From: Aquanectria penicillioides
Lineage: Eukaryota; Ascomycota; Sordariomycetes; Hypocreales; Nectriaceae
Assembly (NCBI GenBank): GCA_003415625.1
Contig: PYIU01000002.1
Coordinates: 4,092,001 to 4,156,000, forward strand
Length of the DNA stretch: 64,000 bases
Direction of reading: 5' to 3'
In this document: positions 12,035 to 26,565 of the stretch, piece by piece
Numbering within the stretch: the stretch's first letter is position 1
How the letters are laid out: each line of letters starts with the position of its first letter
The notes under the pieces: model-generated
Databases searched by the model: none
What the model saw: the letters and a program-made list of their open reading frames with translations, nothing else
Told to the model about the DNA's origin: nothing
Program-made: the position numbers and the translations under genes

Positions 12035-12846
12035 TTAGTTGAAGTAGGCCATGGCGGCGACAGCACCGGCGATCAGTGCAATGGAAGAGGACAGGCGAGT
12101 AGCACCGCTGTTGGGGACAGTGGTGGCAGAGGTGGTCTTAGCAGCAGTGGCGGAGCCTGGAATAATGTTAGCTGTCTGTGAACGAGTATGATTTGAATGT
12201 ACTGGATACTGACCCTCAGTAGCAGTGGTCTTTGTGCCCTTGGTGGAAGAGGCATCGGTGCTAACGGGCGTGGTAGCGTTCTGGGAGGGAGTAGAGACGA
12301 TAGACTCGGAGGTGGTGGTGACCTTGGAAAGAGTAGTGGCACTCTTGGTGGCAGTGGTGGTTGTCTCCTGGGCAGTGGAGGACTTCTTGGCGGTGGAGGA
12401 AACGGTAGCGGAAGCAGAGGCAGTGGTCGAGGCAGTGGCAGTGGCAGAGGCAGAGGTGGTAGCAACACCGTCACCCTTGTAGGTGAACTGGACCGAGTAG
12501 TTGAAGGAGGAGCTATCAGCGTTGTCGGCGATCTTGAAGGCGTAGGTGTCGGAGGGCATATCCGAGGGAGTGAAGGTGAAGGAGTCACCAGCAGCGGAGC
12601 CTGCACTTTGTTAGAATGAGCTCAGAGCGAATGGCATAAGATATACATACTGGTGAGGACCTTGTACACCTTAAGATCGGTGGAGGCACCGTTCATGAGA
12701 GAGATGGTGCAGCCATTCTCGCAGCCGCTGAACTTCAGGGTGAAGGACTGGCCCTGAGTAACATCGAAGTTGGTGTTGGTGAAGGCGGGCTTGGCAGCGA
12801 CGGCAGCGACCAGAGTGGCGAGGGCAGCAGCGAATGAGAACTTCAT
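12035..12846 (-). CDS. GPI-anchored Ser/Thr-rich cell-surface protein with Kre9/Knh1-like N-terminal domain
   Basis: Exons on the minus strand are 12846-12651, 12600-12214 and 12156-12035 (introns of 50 and 57 nt with CTAAC-type branch sites), for 234 residues with no frame break. Seen: a signal peptide (MKFSFAAALATLVAAVAAKP), then a compact beta domain (FTNTNFDVTQGQSFTLKFSG, NGCTISLMNG, TPSDMPSDTYAFKIADN, YSVQFTYKGDG) typical of the fungal Kre9/KNH Ser-Thr-rich membrane family, then about 90 residues of Ser/Thr/Ala-rich stalk. The hydrophobic C-terminus (SSSIALIAGAVAAMAYFN) fits a GPI-attachment signal. Two Cys in the first domain (GCENGC) could pair. It is predicted to sit in the plasma membrane or wall; Kre9/Knh1 proteins affect beta-1,6-glucan in yeast, but this short form may be only structural. 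Confidence 0.85.
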
Positions 12847-15800
12847 TTTGAATAGTAATTGGTGAATCGGTGGATTCGGTAATGAACGAGTGACTTGGTA
12901 TTACTGAGTTGTGGTGTTAGCAGGTCGTATCTTGCATTGTCCGAGGTTTGGGGCAGTTGTGTTGATCGAGGGAAGGGAGGGTGTGTTGATGGTGTTTTTG
13001 TTTTTGTCCTGTGACAGTAGGTTCGCGTGGGCTCCGTTGCGTTCATGCACAAGAGTCAGACAAGCTCTAGGTCCGTCAACAGCTGGCTCGCACTGCCAGA
13101 CCAGTTCCAAGGACTTCAGGTGCAGTGGCCGAGACTCAGAGGCTGTATTGCCCAGGCAAGAGAATATCCCTCGCGAACCAATGGTGGATAGGTGTAATTG
13201 GTGACAAGGGGAGATAGGTGTGTGGTGAGGAGGTGCGGAACAGCGCAGCTCAAGTGTTCGATATTGAAAGTGGAATATCTGAATGTGTGACAAGCCTAGA
13301 TGAAGACTTACATTAAGGTATAGTAAGAACAACGGGGTGAGTTGACGAGACGTTGATAGAGAGCAAGAGAAGGAAAGAATGAATGAAGGTGGAGGGAAGG
13401 AGGGCGGTATTAAAAGGGAATGAGAGTAATATTGGAAGTGAGTAGCATCTGGGTCATTTGGGGTAGCACGGAGGAGCGCTGGGCATGTGGACTGGGGAGA
13501 GATTGGTTGCGCCCCAGATTGGATTGGATTGTATCCCAGATTGGGCAGGCGCCGGGCAGACGCTGGGCAGGTCGAGGGAGGCAAAGCTTGGTGTCAGTAT
13601 ACAGAGTCAAAGAGGAAGGAAGGGAGGGGGCGTGCAGGGCGTGCACGATGATGGAGCAAGCGAGACGTTGACCCTGTTTCTTTGCTTTACCTTGGCAAAT
13701 ATGGAGCACAGAATGGATCGTCCGGTCTACATCGCCTCTCGTTCGCCGTCTTCCGATCTACGCATTCGCCCCTATCCCGGGTCTAGTGTTCGCCATGTTC
13801 CTGCATCTCCTTCATCAAGTAAACAGACTTGTTGCTTGTTGCCTCCATACCTCAAGAATGGATTCATCATCACATTCCAGCATTCCGACTCACCCCAACA
13901 CTACGGCATACACCAAAGACCCCCAAGACCCATCACGTCTGAGTCTGAGAGGGGACAAGAAAAAAACAACGCCTCTTCCTTCACCCCCGAGTCTCAACGG
14001 ACGATGGACGATGCGAACCCTGGCATGGGGAAATTGGGCCAAGCCCCGTTGAGCATGCCAGCGCTAGTCAAGCCATAAGTCACCCTGGCCCCACCCATGC
14101 CCACCAGGCTCACTGTTCCACACCACATCTCCTCCCCATGTCTCTGGCCCACCGGCCCACCCCCTGTGCCTGGCAACAAGACCGGATCGCCCGAGCCCTG
14201 ACTGGTCGATTGTCATCTGGGACGAAATGCATTCAAAGGCAAAATGTCCTGGGGTCTGTCTCGCTAGACCATTGGGTCTAGCCCCCGCCCAGGCTCCATG
14301 GTTGGTCCATGCCGACATTATGTCGCCCATCGGCTAGGAGAGACAGTTCAGTCACCCGCTCACTCACAGGTCATGTAATGTACCTGCAGTCCACAGTCCT
14401 TGGCCGGCATCTGTGCAGGGACCACAGCATTGGAGCGATATGAGGTACGCAGGATCCAAGTACCCAGGCAAGGCCGGGCCCCTTGCCTTCCAGCGAAACC
14501 CGTGGGCAGGGAGACCTCCTTTGTTACTCCGACTACAGGTACAACTCGACAAAGCCTATGACGGAGGGAATGCAAACCTGGCCGCCGAAGAGCAGCCTTA
14601 TTCACCCACGTTCGCGCGCTCTTCCGGACCCCGCCGCGGCAGCATTGTGTCCTTGCTCCTGCCCCCGTGCTGACTTGCTGGGTCGTACTCGCGTGCCATT
14701 GACCATGGGGAGCGGTGGAAGGCTCACCCACATCCGGAGGGGACATCATCATCGTCGTCCTTGCCATCTACGACTCAACAATTACGAGGGAGCATTCCGG
14801 AATCTCCGACAACAGCGGCTACGATGAAATACACAATGGCTAGTTTCTATGTTGTTTTCAAAAATATCCCATCCTCAAGGGGAAATGGCTTGTCTCGCAG
14901 GCTGGAGCTGGAACGCCCGCGTGCGGTGGCCTAAGCCATTGTCGATGGCCAAATGTACGTCGGGAGTCGGCCGTGTCAATGAATGAATGACCTTGTCCCC
15001 TGGATCTGTACGGTACCCTGGGATGTTCGTTGTAAGTCGGGTCGGCACTACGCGCTCTCCAGTAAGATTAGTCGACTTCAAGCGGTCTGGACGCTGCCAC
15101 TATTGGAATAGGGCCCCATCTCGGGTCCAGGACCTTTCCCAATTGGGACATGTATTTTGATTGAATGGAGGCTTGCCCTTGCTGTTGGTCTCCTGGCCTT
15201 CTACCCACCGCTTCGCTCATCTTACCCTGTCGCACCTTTCACGCGGGCAGCCAAGTCTCTCCGCCGTTGATTGACGATTGACCGATCCGCGCTGATTGTT
15301 CATTGTTTGGGGATGCTGGTTGGTTCAGTCTCATGAAGTTGAACCTGGCGCTGGTAGTGGTCGAGCTGCTGCGCCTCCGCTTCAGCCTGGCGTTCACTAA
15401 GGCTTGTCCGGCGCATGGCCTCAAGGGGTTTGTAAGGGGTGGTGGCGTCGTAGTGGGATTGGCTTTGACCCTTCGCTGGGCTGAACTTCGCATGCAGTCT
15501 CTTATGCAGCCTGGATCTTGTCTTCACTTTCAAGACACTTGCAGCTCTGGATTGTACATAATATCGTCCCGCGCATTGCATTGTCAACCACATCGTACAG
15601 CATGTACAACCAGCTCACTCAGACAACGCACAAAGGCCGTCGCATGTGCCCTACAGCCACACAACTACGGCATGGAACGCCGATGGGACACTGATGGCCT
15701 CAGAGAGGTGCCCAGCGAGCCAGGACCAGGTACGTCGGTAACATGCGAAATCGACCCAGATGGCACAGCGAGCTCTCAGCCCCGTCTGTAAAAACCTCCC

Positions 15801-18800
15801 CTGCTTTGATGGACTCGAAAGTACCCGAATTGCAATTCAGTTGGCCTGCTTACCGCATCATGACCCAATGACTCCATATCTTACTGCCCTGGCCTTGTTC
15901 ATGTTGCTTGGGCCAATCCTCCGGAAATGGGGAAGATAGCCATTTCTAAACCAGGTCAATGGCTCCCAAAGCGATGTACATAGCAGATGTACATGGTAGA
16001 AGCTCTTCAGTGCAGTTACTTGCGCACGTACGACGCATGTACGGCGCTGACAAGGCGCAAACCATCGAAAAACTTGCCTCCACATGCTCTCCATATGCGA
16101 CCCATCGCGGTATACCGGTGACATGGAGCCAAGAATTGCATACGTACGCACTCCGTTCGTTGCTCAGGCTGGCCGTCATCGGGCTCCTGGTTTGCAGCGA
16201 ATAGCCTGCTTGTACTTCTGCTTCTGCCGCGCCTCGCGGCTGTATGCAACAAAAACATGTCGGCAGTTTGCTCTCAGCTAAGCTGAAAACCGTTCTGTGT
16301 ACCACAAACTAGAGTACAAAAGCTTGCCTGATGGGCTCACGACGGGTCTAGACTATCTAACTGGGCAGGATGTACGTGTTCCTCTCGTATGCGAACGAGG
16401 AGACGTAATCCCCATGCCTTGGCTGGGCTGAGGTTGGCATCGTGTTCGCCGTGGTGTCCTGCTTGAGGAGAGTCTATTCGGGGAAACACCGTACTAAGGC
16501 GCCAGGTTGCTGTTGTAACCCACACACACACACACACACACACACCTCTATAGTGACACACGATGCGGGTAGCCCGTCGTAGGAATCGTACAGTAGGCGC
16601 GAGATGCCGTCAGACCTCGCAGCCACACACACTTTCTCAACTGGCATCCACACCATTTCCCCGCGCCACGCCATTTACACAAGCTGGAAACCTGCCTCGA
16701 GCGGCTGTCGCGTTGCATCGGCATCCAACCCTTTTTTTTAAAAACAAAAAAAAATCCTTTCTTGCGCCCTTCCGTCTTCCCATGGGATTGTCGTCGTCAT
16801 TCATTATGCCCAGTCCGTTCTCACCTCCAGCCCCCCTGCTTAGTGCACACTTGAGCCCTATCTCTCTTCTAGCCAGGAGACTAAGACAGATTGTAGAGTC
16901 TAGGCGCTCTCCGAGCTCACTTTAGCAATACTACAATTTTCGGATGAAAAGAAAAAACTTGTGGTTTGGTTCCGTAACCTCCCCCAGGATTGGAGGGTCG
17001 CTAAATGCCTTGGTCGGCATCTCGGTGCACCGGCATGGGGGCCGCCTATCCCAAATCCCAGACTCCGAAGCCAACCGGCGGCCATTTCCTGGCTGGGCAG
17101 ACACTGAGCAGGTCATGTCAAGCTGGCGAAAAAGAAAACAAAGACCCTGGAAGAAACAACCAGGGTCCGAGGGTTTAAAGGTGTCGGCGATAGATTTATT
17201 GGCGAGGATACGTACACTATGATGTATGGATGTTTATTCTCTACAAAACAACCTACGGAGTACATCATGTACAGCAAAGAAGCAGCTGACAGTCTGCAGG
17301 ATCTAGGGTAAGGGTCGTAAGGCATTCCATGACATGTCATCCAGGCAACCAACCCCAGACATGTCGAGGGTCGAAAACTGTGTACAGTGGGCATGTACCG
17401 AGTAAGGCAGGTCGATGGAATTGACTTTTGTGGCCAGGTAAAATACGAGAAGGAAAAAAAAAAAAGTTAGCAAAAAAAAAAGTCTAAAAAGGTAGCTTGG
17501 TCTCGGATGATATGGAAAGCTTCTATTTACAGACATGGCAAGTTGATGGGTGTTCACCCTCCCTTTGGATCGAATTTGCTCCCGCTCTCCTTGCATCACC
17601 ACCTTGGTCCGCCCGTGGCTTGCTCTCAACATCGACATGCCATCAAGCCATCGCGCGCCCCCAACTTTGTTTGGGTTTTTTTGAGTTGGCCTTTTTCCTA
17701 GGCCCGACGTTGCATTAGCGCCTCCCTTTTCCCCCTGCGCCCCACCAATTTGCATTTCCCTTCAAAGTCCACATCAATGTGCGTGCATCACTCTCACTTC
17801 ACTTGCGTGGGCGCGGGCGCGCGGATACCGAGGAGACATCCCGGTGCTTTTTCTCCGTCCCATGACACAGCCTGTGTCATGTCAATGTCAGTGTGTCTTT
17901 AACCCGCATCCTGCTCGCTGGCCGCTGGCCCCCTGGCTGCTGGCCGCTAGCATCCGCTCCATCGCCTTCATCTCCCAAGGCCCCGCCCTGCATGCTGCCC
18001 GCTCTCTCCGCTGCCGGAATTGACTGGGGAAGAGGACCGACAGGGTGACAGGGAGCGGCATAGTAAAGCAATTACCCAGGCCTCATCGCTGTCCAGTACG
18101 TTGTATGTGTTATGGGATTCATAGAAGCGTCCAGGGGAACCTGGGACTGGGGATCGAGAGACAAAAGCTGTGACGGAAGCCGTGCATAGGTAGATATAGG
18201 CCTGGGATATTGAGATGGTGACAGGCGCTGCGGCCAGGGAAGTGTGTTTCCTTCGCCTTGTGCCCTATCAATCAATCCCTCACGCTGCTCATCTCCCGAG
18301 CAAATCAAAGCCCGCCGTCGCTCCAACTTGTCATCACCGTCGTCATCCTCACTCATCCCATCAATCTACCCGAGATCGTTTCCTCCCATTCTTTGTGTTT
18401 TCCCCCGACGGATCGTGCCATGCCACTTTGTTTCCGTGGACCTCTCCGTCCAATTCCCTCCCAAATTCCCACCCCGCCGATGACGATGACCACTTTGGCT
18501 GCGACGTTGCTGCGCGCGAGGGAATCTCGCGTAGCATCCATCGTACCACGGCACCTTGCTGAGGAAACCGTTGGTGTGTACCGGTATGCGTATGCGTGGG
18601 TGGCCGGTCGTCTTTGGGGCTGAATTGTTGGAGGAGGATCGAGGCGCTGCTGCAGAGCTACACACTGAGGTGGCTTCGCCCCGGGGAAGCGCCGGCGCAC
18701 GACTGCCGCCGCACCCTGGCCAGCTAGCTCAGCCCCTTCGGCACCACGCCCAATTTTGTTTTTCCTCTCCTTCCCTTCTGTGGACGTTTGAAACTTGGGG

Positions 18801-19733
18801 AACAAACCCAAAAGCAACATAGCGATGGACTCTGCTCCTTCCCCAAGCCACCTAGGGTAGCATATAGTCCGACCGCGCAATCAAAGTCCCCCCCTGTTCT
18901 TGTAGATCCGGTCCAGATTGTCGCGCCAAAACAACCCGGTCTTCTTGGCTTCTTCGGAGCTGAGGAATCTTGCCACCAGCCTAATGCGTCTTTTGATGCC
19001 TTCGTCGATCCATCATCGACTCGTCAGCTCCTCTTGACTTTGCCTTGAGCCGTCTCTCGGACCTCGTGAAGCTGCTCACGCCTCCGTCACACTGTCACAA
19101 CCCCTCTCCTCTCCAAAGCAGTCCGCATAAACCATACAGCATGCCTCAATTCCAGACGCTTGTCACGGCTAACGAAACAAAGGCGCCCTTGCCGCTTCAA
19201 CAGCTTGATTTGACAAAAGAAAAAGAAAAAGAAGCCTGTCGTCATGAATGTTTGGATTGGAAACCTTTGCCTTGACCATCTCGAGGCTATAGATGCCCCG
19301 TTACGGAATATCCTGGGCGCGTATCATCATTCGTATCATCGTCAGGTGCGTACCCCTAACCAACCTCACTGATATACTCCATGTCCTGTATTTGCCCAAA
19401 TTTTTTTTCCCTTCAATTAAGTTAAGCTCTGCATGTACCTAGTTGGTAGCTAGCTGCTAGGTGTACTCGTTCCATCTTTTTGCTGGAGAATGGCTTGACC
19501 AAGGCCGGCTGAGGCAAGACAATGCCGTACAACTCAAGCCAACGCATTCCTCGTCCGCAAGCCTCGGAACTTGCACCTTTTGTCCTACACATTAACGCAC
19601 TGCCGGTCCCTATTCCTATTTGTTGACCAGTTCCTTTCTTCCTGTTCGTCATAACACATGCAAGGCGATGTCCGCAATCTGCCGGGCATCGTAATATCAC
19701 ATACGGCTTCGCCCAGCCGACAACATCTCCCAT
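12847..19733. other. 6.9-kb gene-poor interval
   Basis: About 12847-13700 is probably the leader and promoter of the GPI-protein gene on the minus strand. The remainder has many short overlapping open frames with no recognised motif, T-rich and A-rich runs (16730-16760, 17450-17485) and a CA repeat at 16520. UGP ends at 19734 on the minus strand, so its 3' region lies just left of that. No RNA gene found. Confidence 0.4.
16520..16545. repeat. (CA)n microsatellite
   Basis: About 13 uninterrupted CA units in a gene-free stretch. Confidence 0.9.
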
Positions 19734-21957
<2,224 letters not shown>

Positions 21958-22225
21958 TGTGACGGGTTAAGGCGTAGACGAGATTCGGAAGAGGTGTGAG
22001 AAGACGTGTGACGAGCGATTCACTCGGAGATGGTGTTGGGAGGAGGTTTAGTTGTAGGGACGGTCAGGAAGACAGAGGAATGAGGTAAGGAGGTGGGTGC
22101 GGGGCGGCGGCGACGGTTGGTGGGGGTGGTTGAGGTTGAGGTCCAGGGAGCTTATTGCAGTTGGGAGGACCAGTGTAATTCGAGGCCTGCAACAGGCGCA
22201 ATCGCCATTAGTTAGCTCCGGGCTC

Positions 22226-22228
22226 TTT

Positions 22229-22259
<31 letters not shown>

Positions 22260-22263
22260 GGGG
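22226..22263. repeat. T13-G25 homopolymer pair
   Basis: Thirteen T followed directly by 25 G, about 270-305 bases upstream of the UGP start codon. On the UGP sense strand it reads C25 then A13. Confidence 0.9.
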
Positions 22264-23099
22264 CGCAGGCAGGCATGGGCATGGACTGGGCCGTTGTTGA
22301 CGGCCCTCGGGGCAAATACGATGCAATGGTTTGTCGCTGCTGAGCGCTTTTTGCACCGTAATTTACAATGTCTCGCCGCGGCAGACTCCTGTGGGTTTGG
22401 GGTTTGGGTTTGGGGTTTGGAGTTTGGTTTGGGAACTGGGGAACGGGGGATGGGGACGGGAATGGAGGCAGGCAACTGGACTTACCGACGACGAGTAGAA
22501 GACGCACGTAGGCTGGCACGATGGGAGGAAGACGAAGGGGAACGGGGGAATTGGGGGGAACAGGAGTGGATGCCGTACGTCCCTATTTAAATCTTTTTTT
22601 TTGTTCGCTACAACTCGTCACAAGTTGGGACAGGACCGATAGGACTATCTGCTCTCCTCTGTTGTCCTCTCCTCCTCAGCTGGAGCTCTCCCGTCGTAAT
22701 GATTAATTTACGGTCTTGTCGTCCCGGGAGCCCACCCCACCGCGTGCAGCGATCTGTGGCGTGGCAACGGGGCCAGGACCCCTGCCGGGCGACCCTCCGT
22801 CGACCCTCTCTGTTTGGTGCAGACTATCTAACCGCGATGAACTACCACTCTTTGTACATGAATAGTGCGCATGCTACGAGGTCGCTGGCTGCTAGTCCGT
22901 AATTCATGGGTAATATCCCATACATAGTAATCCATGTGGGTTTTGGGTGGATGAATCATGAATGGGGGCCCGCGATGGACGGGGATGATGTGGATATCGT
23001 CATTCAAGCTTTAGGTGAGAGATACGATCTGCCTGTGGCCCTCACCAGAGGCGCTGCCCCCCTTCCCCCTCCCCCCGTTGGCTTGGTGTAGTGGCTCCT

Positions 23100-23141
23100 G
23101 TATGTATGTATGTATGTATGTATGTATGTATGTATGTATGT
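23100..23141. repeat. (GTAT)n microsatellite
   Basis: About ten tetranucleotide units in gene-free DNA, followed by an inverted GTACATAC. Confidence 0.9.
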
Positions 23142-25047
23142 ACATACAGTAGATGGCATGTAGGTGTATGATCGAGCATGCAGCATCCCGAGCAAGCACG
23201 ACGCAAGGCGCAAGACGTCGGCTGCATCATGATAACCGGGCATGAGCAACATTTATAAATGCCTCTCTTGCTCGTTGTTGCCACTTCGTTCCGGGTAATT
23301 AACGTCTTGCACACACACATGTCCACTCACAACCACACTGCTTGTCACAATCACAATCGTTTCTGCTTGCACGTCTGTACAGGTGTCATCACCGCGAATT
23401 GAACGGGGCCGTCGCCACTCAAGAGAACCTGGCCTGGCTCGGACCTGGATCCATCAGCCAGCCATCAGCCACCACCCGAAGCACCAAACAACACCATCAG
23501 AAAAAGTAGCTCAGCGTCCGTCGACTCGGCCCCTCGAGCTATCATCCGCGCCCCTTATTAGAGCCGTTGCCTGACCGCTGTCAGCCAAGCTCTTTTTCAA
23601 TATTTTGGGTCTTTGGTTGCGATTCCCCTGGAAGCCCCCCCCCCCCTTACGTACGACAGCATACAGGGATGAAGAGCAGAATTTAGAAACCCGCGACGAC
23701 AAAGACGGCAGCTCTGGCATATCAGGCTCCTACAATTGGCCCAGCCAAGCAAGCTGCGCTGCTCCAAAAGATGGGTCTCTGTTGCTCAGCGAAATGAAGT
23801 GTGGGCTGGTCCTGTCGAAGCGTTCATGAATTAGGGAACCTTATGATACTTGGGCCGCGACACCCTCGTACCCGTAGCCTGAGGTCATCTCAATGTAACG
23901 AACCTGTCGCCGTCGCATTTGGTGGCGGCCTTTGGTGCCATCTCTAATCGAGCAACCCTGCAGCAGAGCTCAAAACTATTGCCGCCGAGGCGACCATAGG
24001 GGAAAAGGGGGCAACTTGTTTACCAATTCATTCCTCATTCACATGGCGTTGCCCCCAATAACATTGCTTCAGCCCTAGAGGGAGTCTATTGTTAGCCAGC
24101 CAGGAGAGAACTCCGACATAATTTACCGCCCCGTTCCGACCCGTGGATGGGTGCCCAGGCGTGCATTGCGAGAGGAAAATTGAAATAAGAAAAGAAAGAA
24201 ATATCCATACCAGAGGAGTTTTCGGCCGTGATTTGCTCGCAATCTACAGCACTGCACACAGCCTCTACCATCCCTTGCGCTTCGCCACGTGGGCATGGCA
24301 TTGGACGCAAACACAGCTTATCTTGGTCCAGTGTATCCCCCCGACCGCCCTGCATGGCCAGTAGGTTGAGCATCTGACATCTGGCATCTGGTATTTGCTC
24401 ACTTTTAGTGAGGGTTTTCAGAAGGCTCCTCCGCCGCCCAGGCCCACCCACGAAGTAGTTTTTTTTCTTTCTTTTTTTTTCTTTCCCCGCGGGTGCTTCT
24501 CCGACCGAACCAGACACAATTCTCAGGCGACACCCGTGGACAAATGATAGAAGGGGCAGGATTGGACGCAATCTTGCTCCAATATGACGGCTGTGGATAT
24601 CATGACCTGTCGGTTCTATCTATATTATGTGCATCTCGGTAATACTTGGGATGATCCCGAACCTAGCTCGGCCCCAAGGCCCCATTTCCCCCTCTCCCGA
24701 CCCCTAAAAAAAAAAAGGACGCTGTCGATGCATCTCCATCGCCGTGCAGCTGTCGTCGCGAGTTTCCTCTAGGGGGTGCTTCCACTACCCACGATGCGTA
24801 TGTACATGCCAGTGATGGCACGGCAGCTAGACAACGTGCCAGGCAGCCTTGGTGGCTACCGACTCCCGCCAAAAGTTGCCTTTCCCGTGCGCCGTCGCCC
24901 GCTCTAAAGGTGGAGGTGCCCGTCTCCTACTCCCAAGGACCTCCCCACAGGGCTGCAGAATGGGTCTTTTCTTTTTTGGCCTTGCTTGGTCTTGGTCCTT
25001 CCCATGCCAGTGCTCGTGCTCATGCCAGAGCAGCACCATGTCTCCCG

Positions 25048-25072
25048 TTTTTTTTTTTTTTTTTTTTTTTTT
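25048..25072. repeat. 25-base poly-T run
   Basis: Uninterrupted T run in intergenic DNA; no gene ends nearby on either strand. Confidence 0.85.
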
Positions 25073-25460
25073 GCTTGGCGCTTGTGGGGGAGGCCTGAAA
25101 CCACTATAAACTACCTCCTCCGCTTGTAGCACAATGTATAAATAAGAATCGCGAGCTTCGTGGAACAAACAAATGTCGCCAGCATCGCCTATGCAGTTCC
25201 CGTGTCGCACTGCGCGAGGTTCCCGGTTTCAAAGATCCGGTACCACCATGTCAGATTAGAGCCAGTTGGCAATAGCGGGTCACGGTGAATTCGACCGCTC
25301 ATTCCATTTTCCTCCACACCATATCTCCAGAAAGTTCAAGCCTCGTCCGCAACGCTGGGAAACGACTCAGATTCATTGGGTCAAGATCAACCGTGATAGG
25401 TATCCTCCTCGCTCCGATCATATCGCCAGTCCCCAGTTCTTGGAATCTGTGCCGTTTCTG

Positions 25461-25540
25461 TCTCTCTCTCCCCCTCTCTGTCTGTCTCTGTCTGTCTCTG
25501 TCTCTGTTTCTGTCTCTGTTTCTGTCTCTGTTCATCTCTC
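25461..25540. repeat. CT / TCTCTG low-complexity tract
   Basis: CT dinucleotides grading into TCTG and TCTCTGTT units. It lies 150-230 bases upstream of the DUF3605 start, so it is probably promoter or leader pyrimidine tract. Confidence 0.8.
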
Positions 25541-25693
25541 CCTCCCCGTCATTCTCTCTCGCTCTCTGCCCGAGTTGCCCGAGAGAGGGGCAGCCGCTTC
25601 GCCGCGAAGGGGGAAGTGATCACTGGTCCCTTCTCCACATCTCACACCTCAGCTTACGGGTTCCAAACTCAATCGCCTCAACGGCTTTTCGAT

Positions 25694-26493
25694 ATGGGCA
25701 GTCTTCCTGCTGTGCCATACTGGCATGTGAACGTCTCCGAGGCCGAGAGAGAAGCGACATGCCCCGACTTTCTCAAGGACCTTTCCCCCAAAGACCTCTC
25801 CATCATTTCCACTCTGGATTCGGACTATCACATCTTGACCTGGGATGAAGTTCGCGAGATAGCCAAGGCCAACCGCCTCGACAAATTCCAGAGAGTGCCC
25901 TCCGAGTTGCGCCGATATAAGCTATACACATTCAACCTAGCCAAGACCTACGGCAGCGTTGCAAGCTTCATTTTGAATCAACGTCTCAAATGGAGCTCTC
26001 CCGTGAAACCCCGCGGCGCCCCCTTTGAGTTTGACGATGACTACAAGGTTCTAATCAATGATTGGCCTTACGGAATTGACTCGCGGATTGTCCACATAGT
26101 TGTGTGGACCAGATTTGAACTCAAAGATGACCCCGTCACCGGAGACCTCAGCAATGAAGGTCGGAGGGAGATTGATGACTTTGTAACAACCACGTTAGAT
26201 CGCACGTCCCGGATGACAAGGTAAGTGTAGCATAAATACCATCACGATAGAGCGCCCTGCTAAACAGCGCAGATTATCTGGTTCAAAAACTGGCGAGGTC
26301 TAAATCGGTTGGCGCAGTAGAACACTTCCATGTCATGATGCTCAGTCCAGATCCAGACTTCATTCGCGCCGTCACCCGAGGGGACGTACCCCAGTGCCAG
26401 ATTTTTTTGAAAAACCAACACCCCCAAGCGAGATACCAAGTGCAGATTCAGCTTGATGTGATAGATTTTTTGCATTTGGGTGATGCTCTATGA
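25694..26493 (+). CDS. DUF3605 / N-acetylglucosamine-induced-protein-like (two frame breaks)
   Basis: Matches the fungal DUF3605 family (relatives include a Candida N-acetylglucosamine-induced protein). Molecular function is not known to me. Exons: 25694-26220 and 26273-26493 (52-nt GT-AG intron). Seen in family order: HILTWDEVREI, LDKFQRVPSELRRY, YGSVASFILNQRLKW, YKVLINDWPYGIDSRIVHIV, VWTRFEL, IIWFKNW, then VEHFHVMMLSPDPDF. One base is missing near 26211 (GGG to GG before the donor) and one near 26311 (before SVGAVEHF). With both, the protein is about 249 residues. I chose ATG 25694 because the residues upstream of it are unlike the family. The C-terminus after GDVPQCQ is uncertain. It converges on the FolB gene with a 72-base gap. 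Confidence 0.82.
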
Positions 26494-26565
26494 ACATATT
26501 ATGAGTACCGTCGTTGTGGTTATGAAATGTAACGCGTTTATGAAGGCTTTCTTGTTGATTCAGTT

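Larger units (their letters stand above)
21958..25693. other. 3.7-kb intergenic between divergent UGP and DUF3605 genes
   Basis: Shared upstream region of two divergent genes. It holds the UGP leader (to about 22600), a T/G homopolymer pair, a GTAT repeat, a 25-T run and a CT/CTGT tract close to the DUF3605 gene. No coding content recognised. Confidence 0.45.

Noticed and set aside
12073..12619. Pro/Leu-rich and Gly-rich frames of up to 177 codons around the GPI protein
   Set aside because: They are alternative-frame readings of the Ser/Thr/Ala repeat exon.
15300..15791. Overlapping frames on both strands, one ending with a Gln/Glu-rich peptide
   Set aside because: Neither strand shows a family motif or splice structure that would settle a gene.
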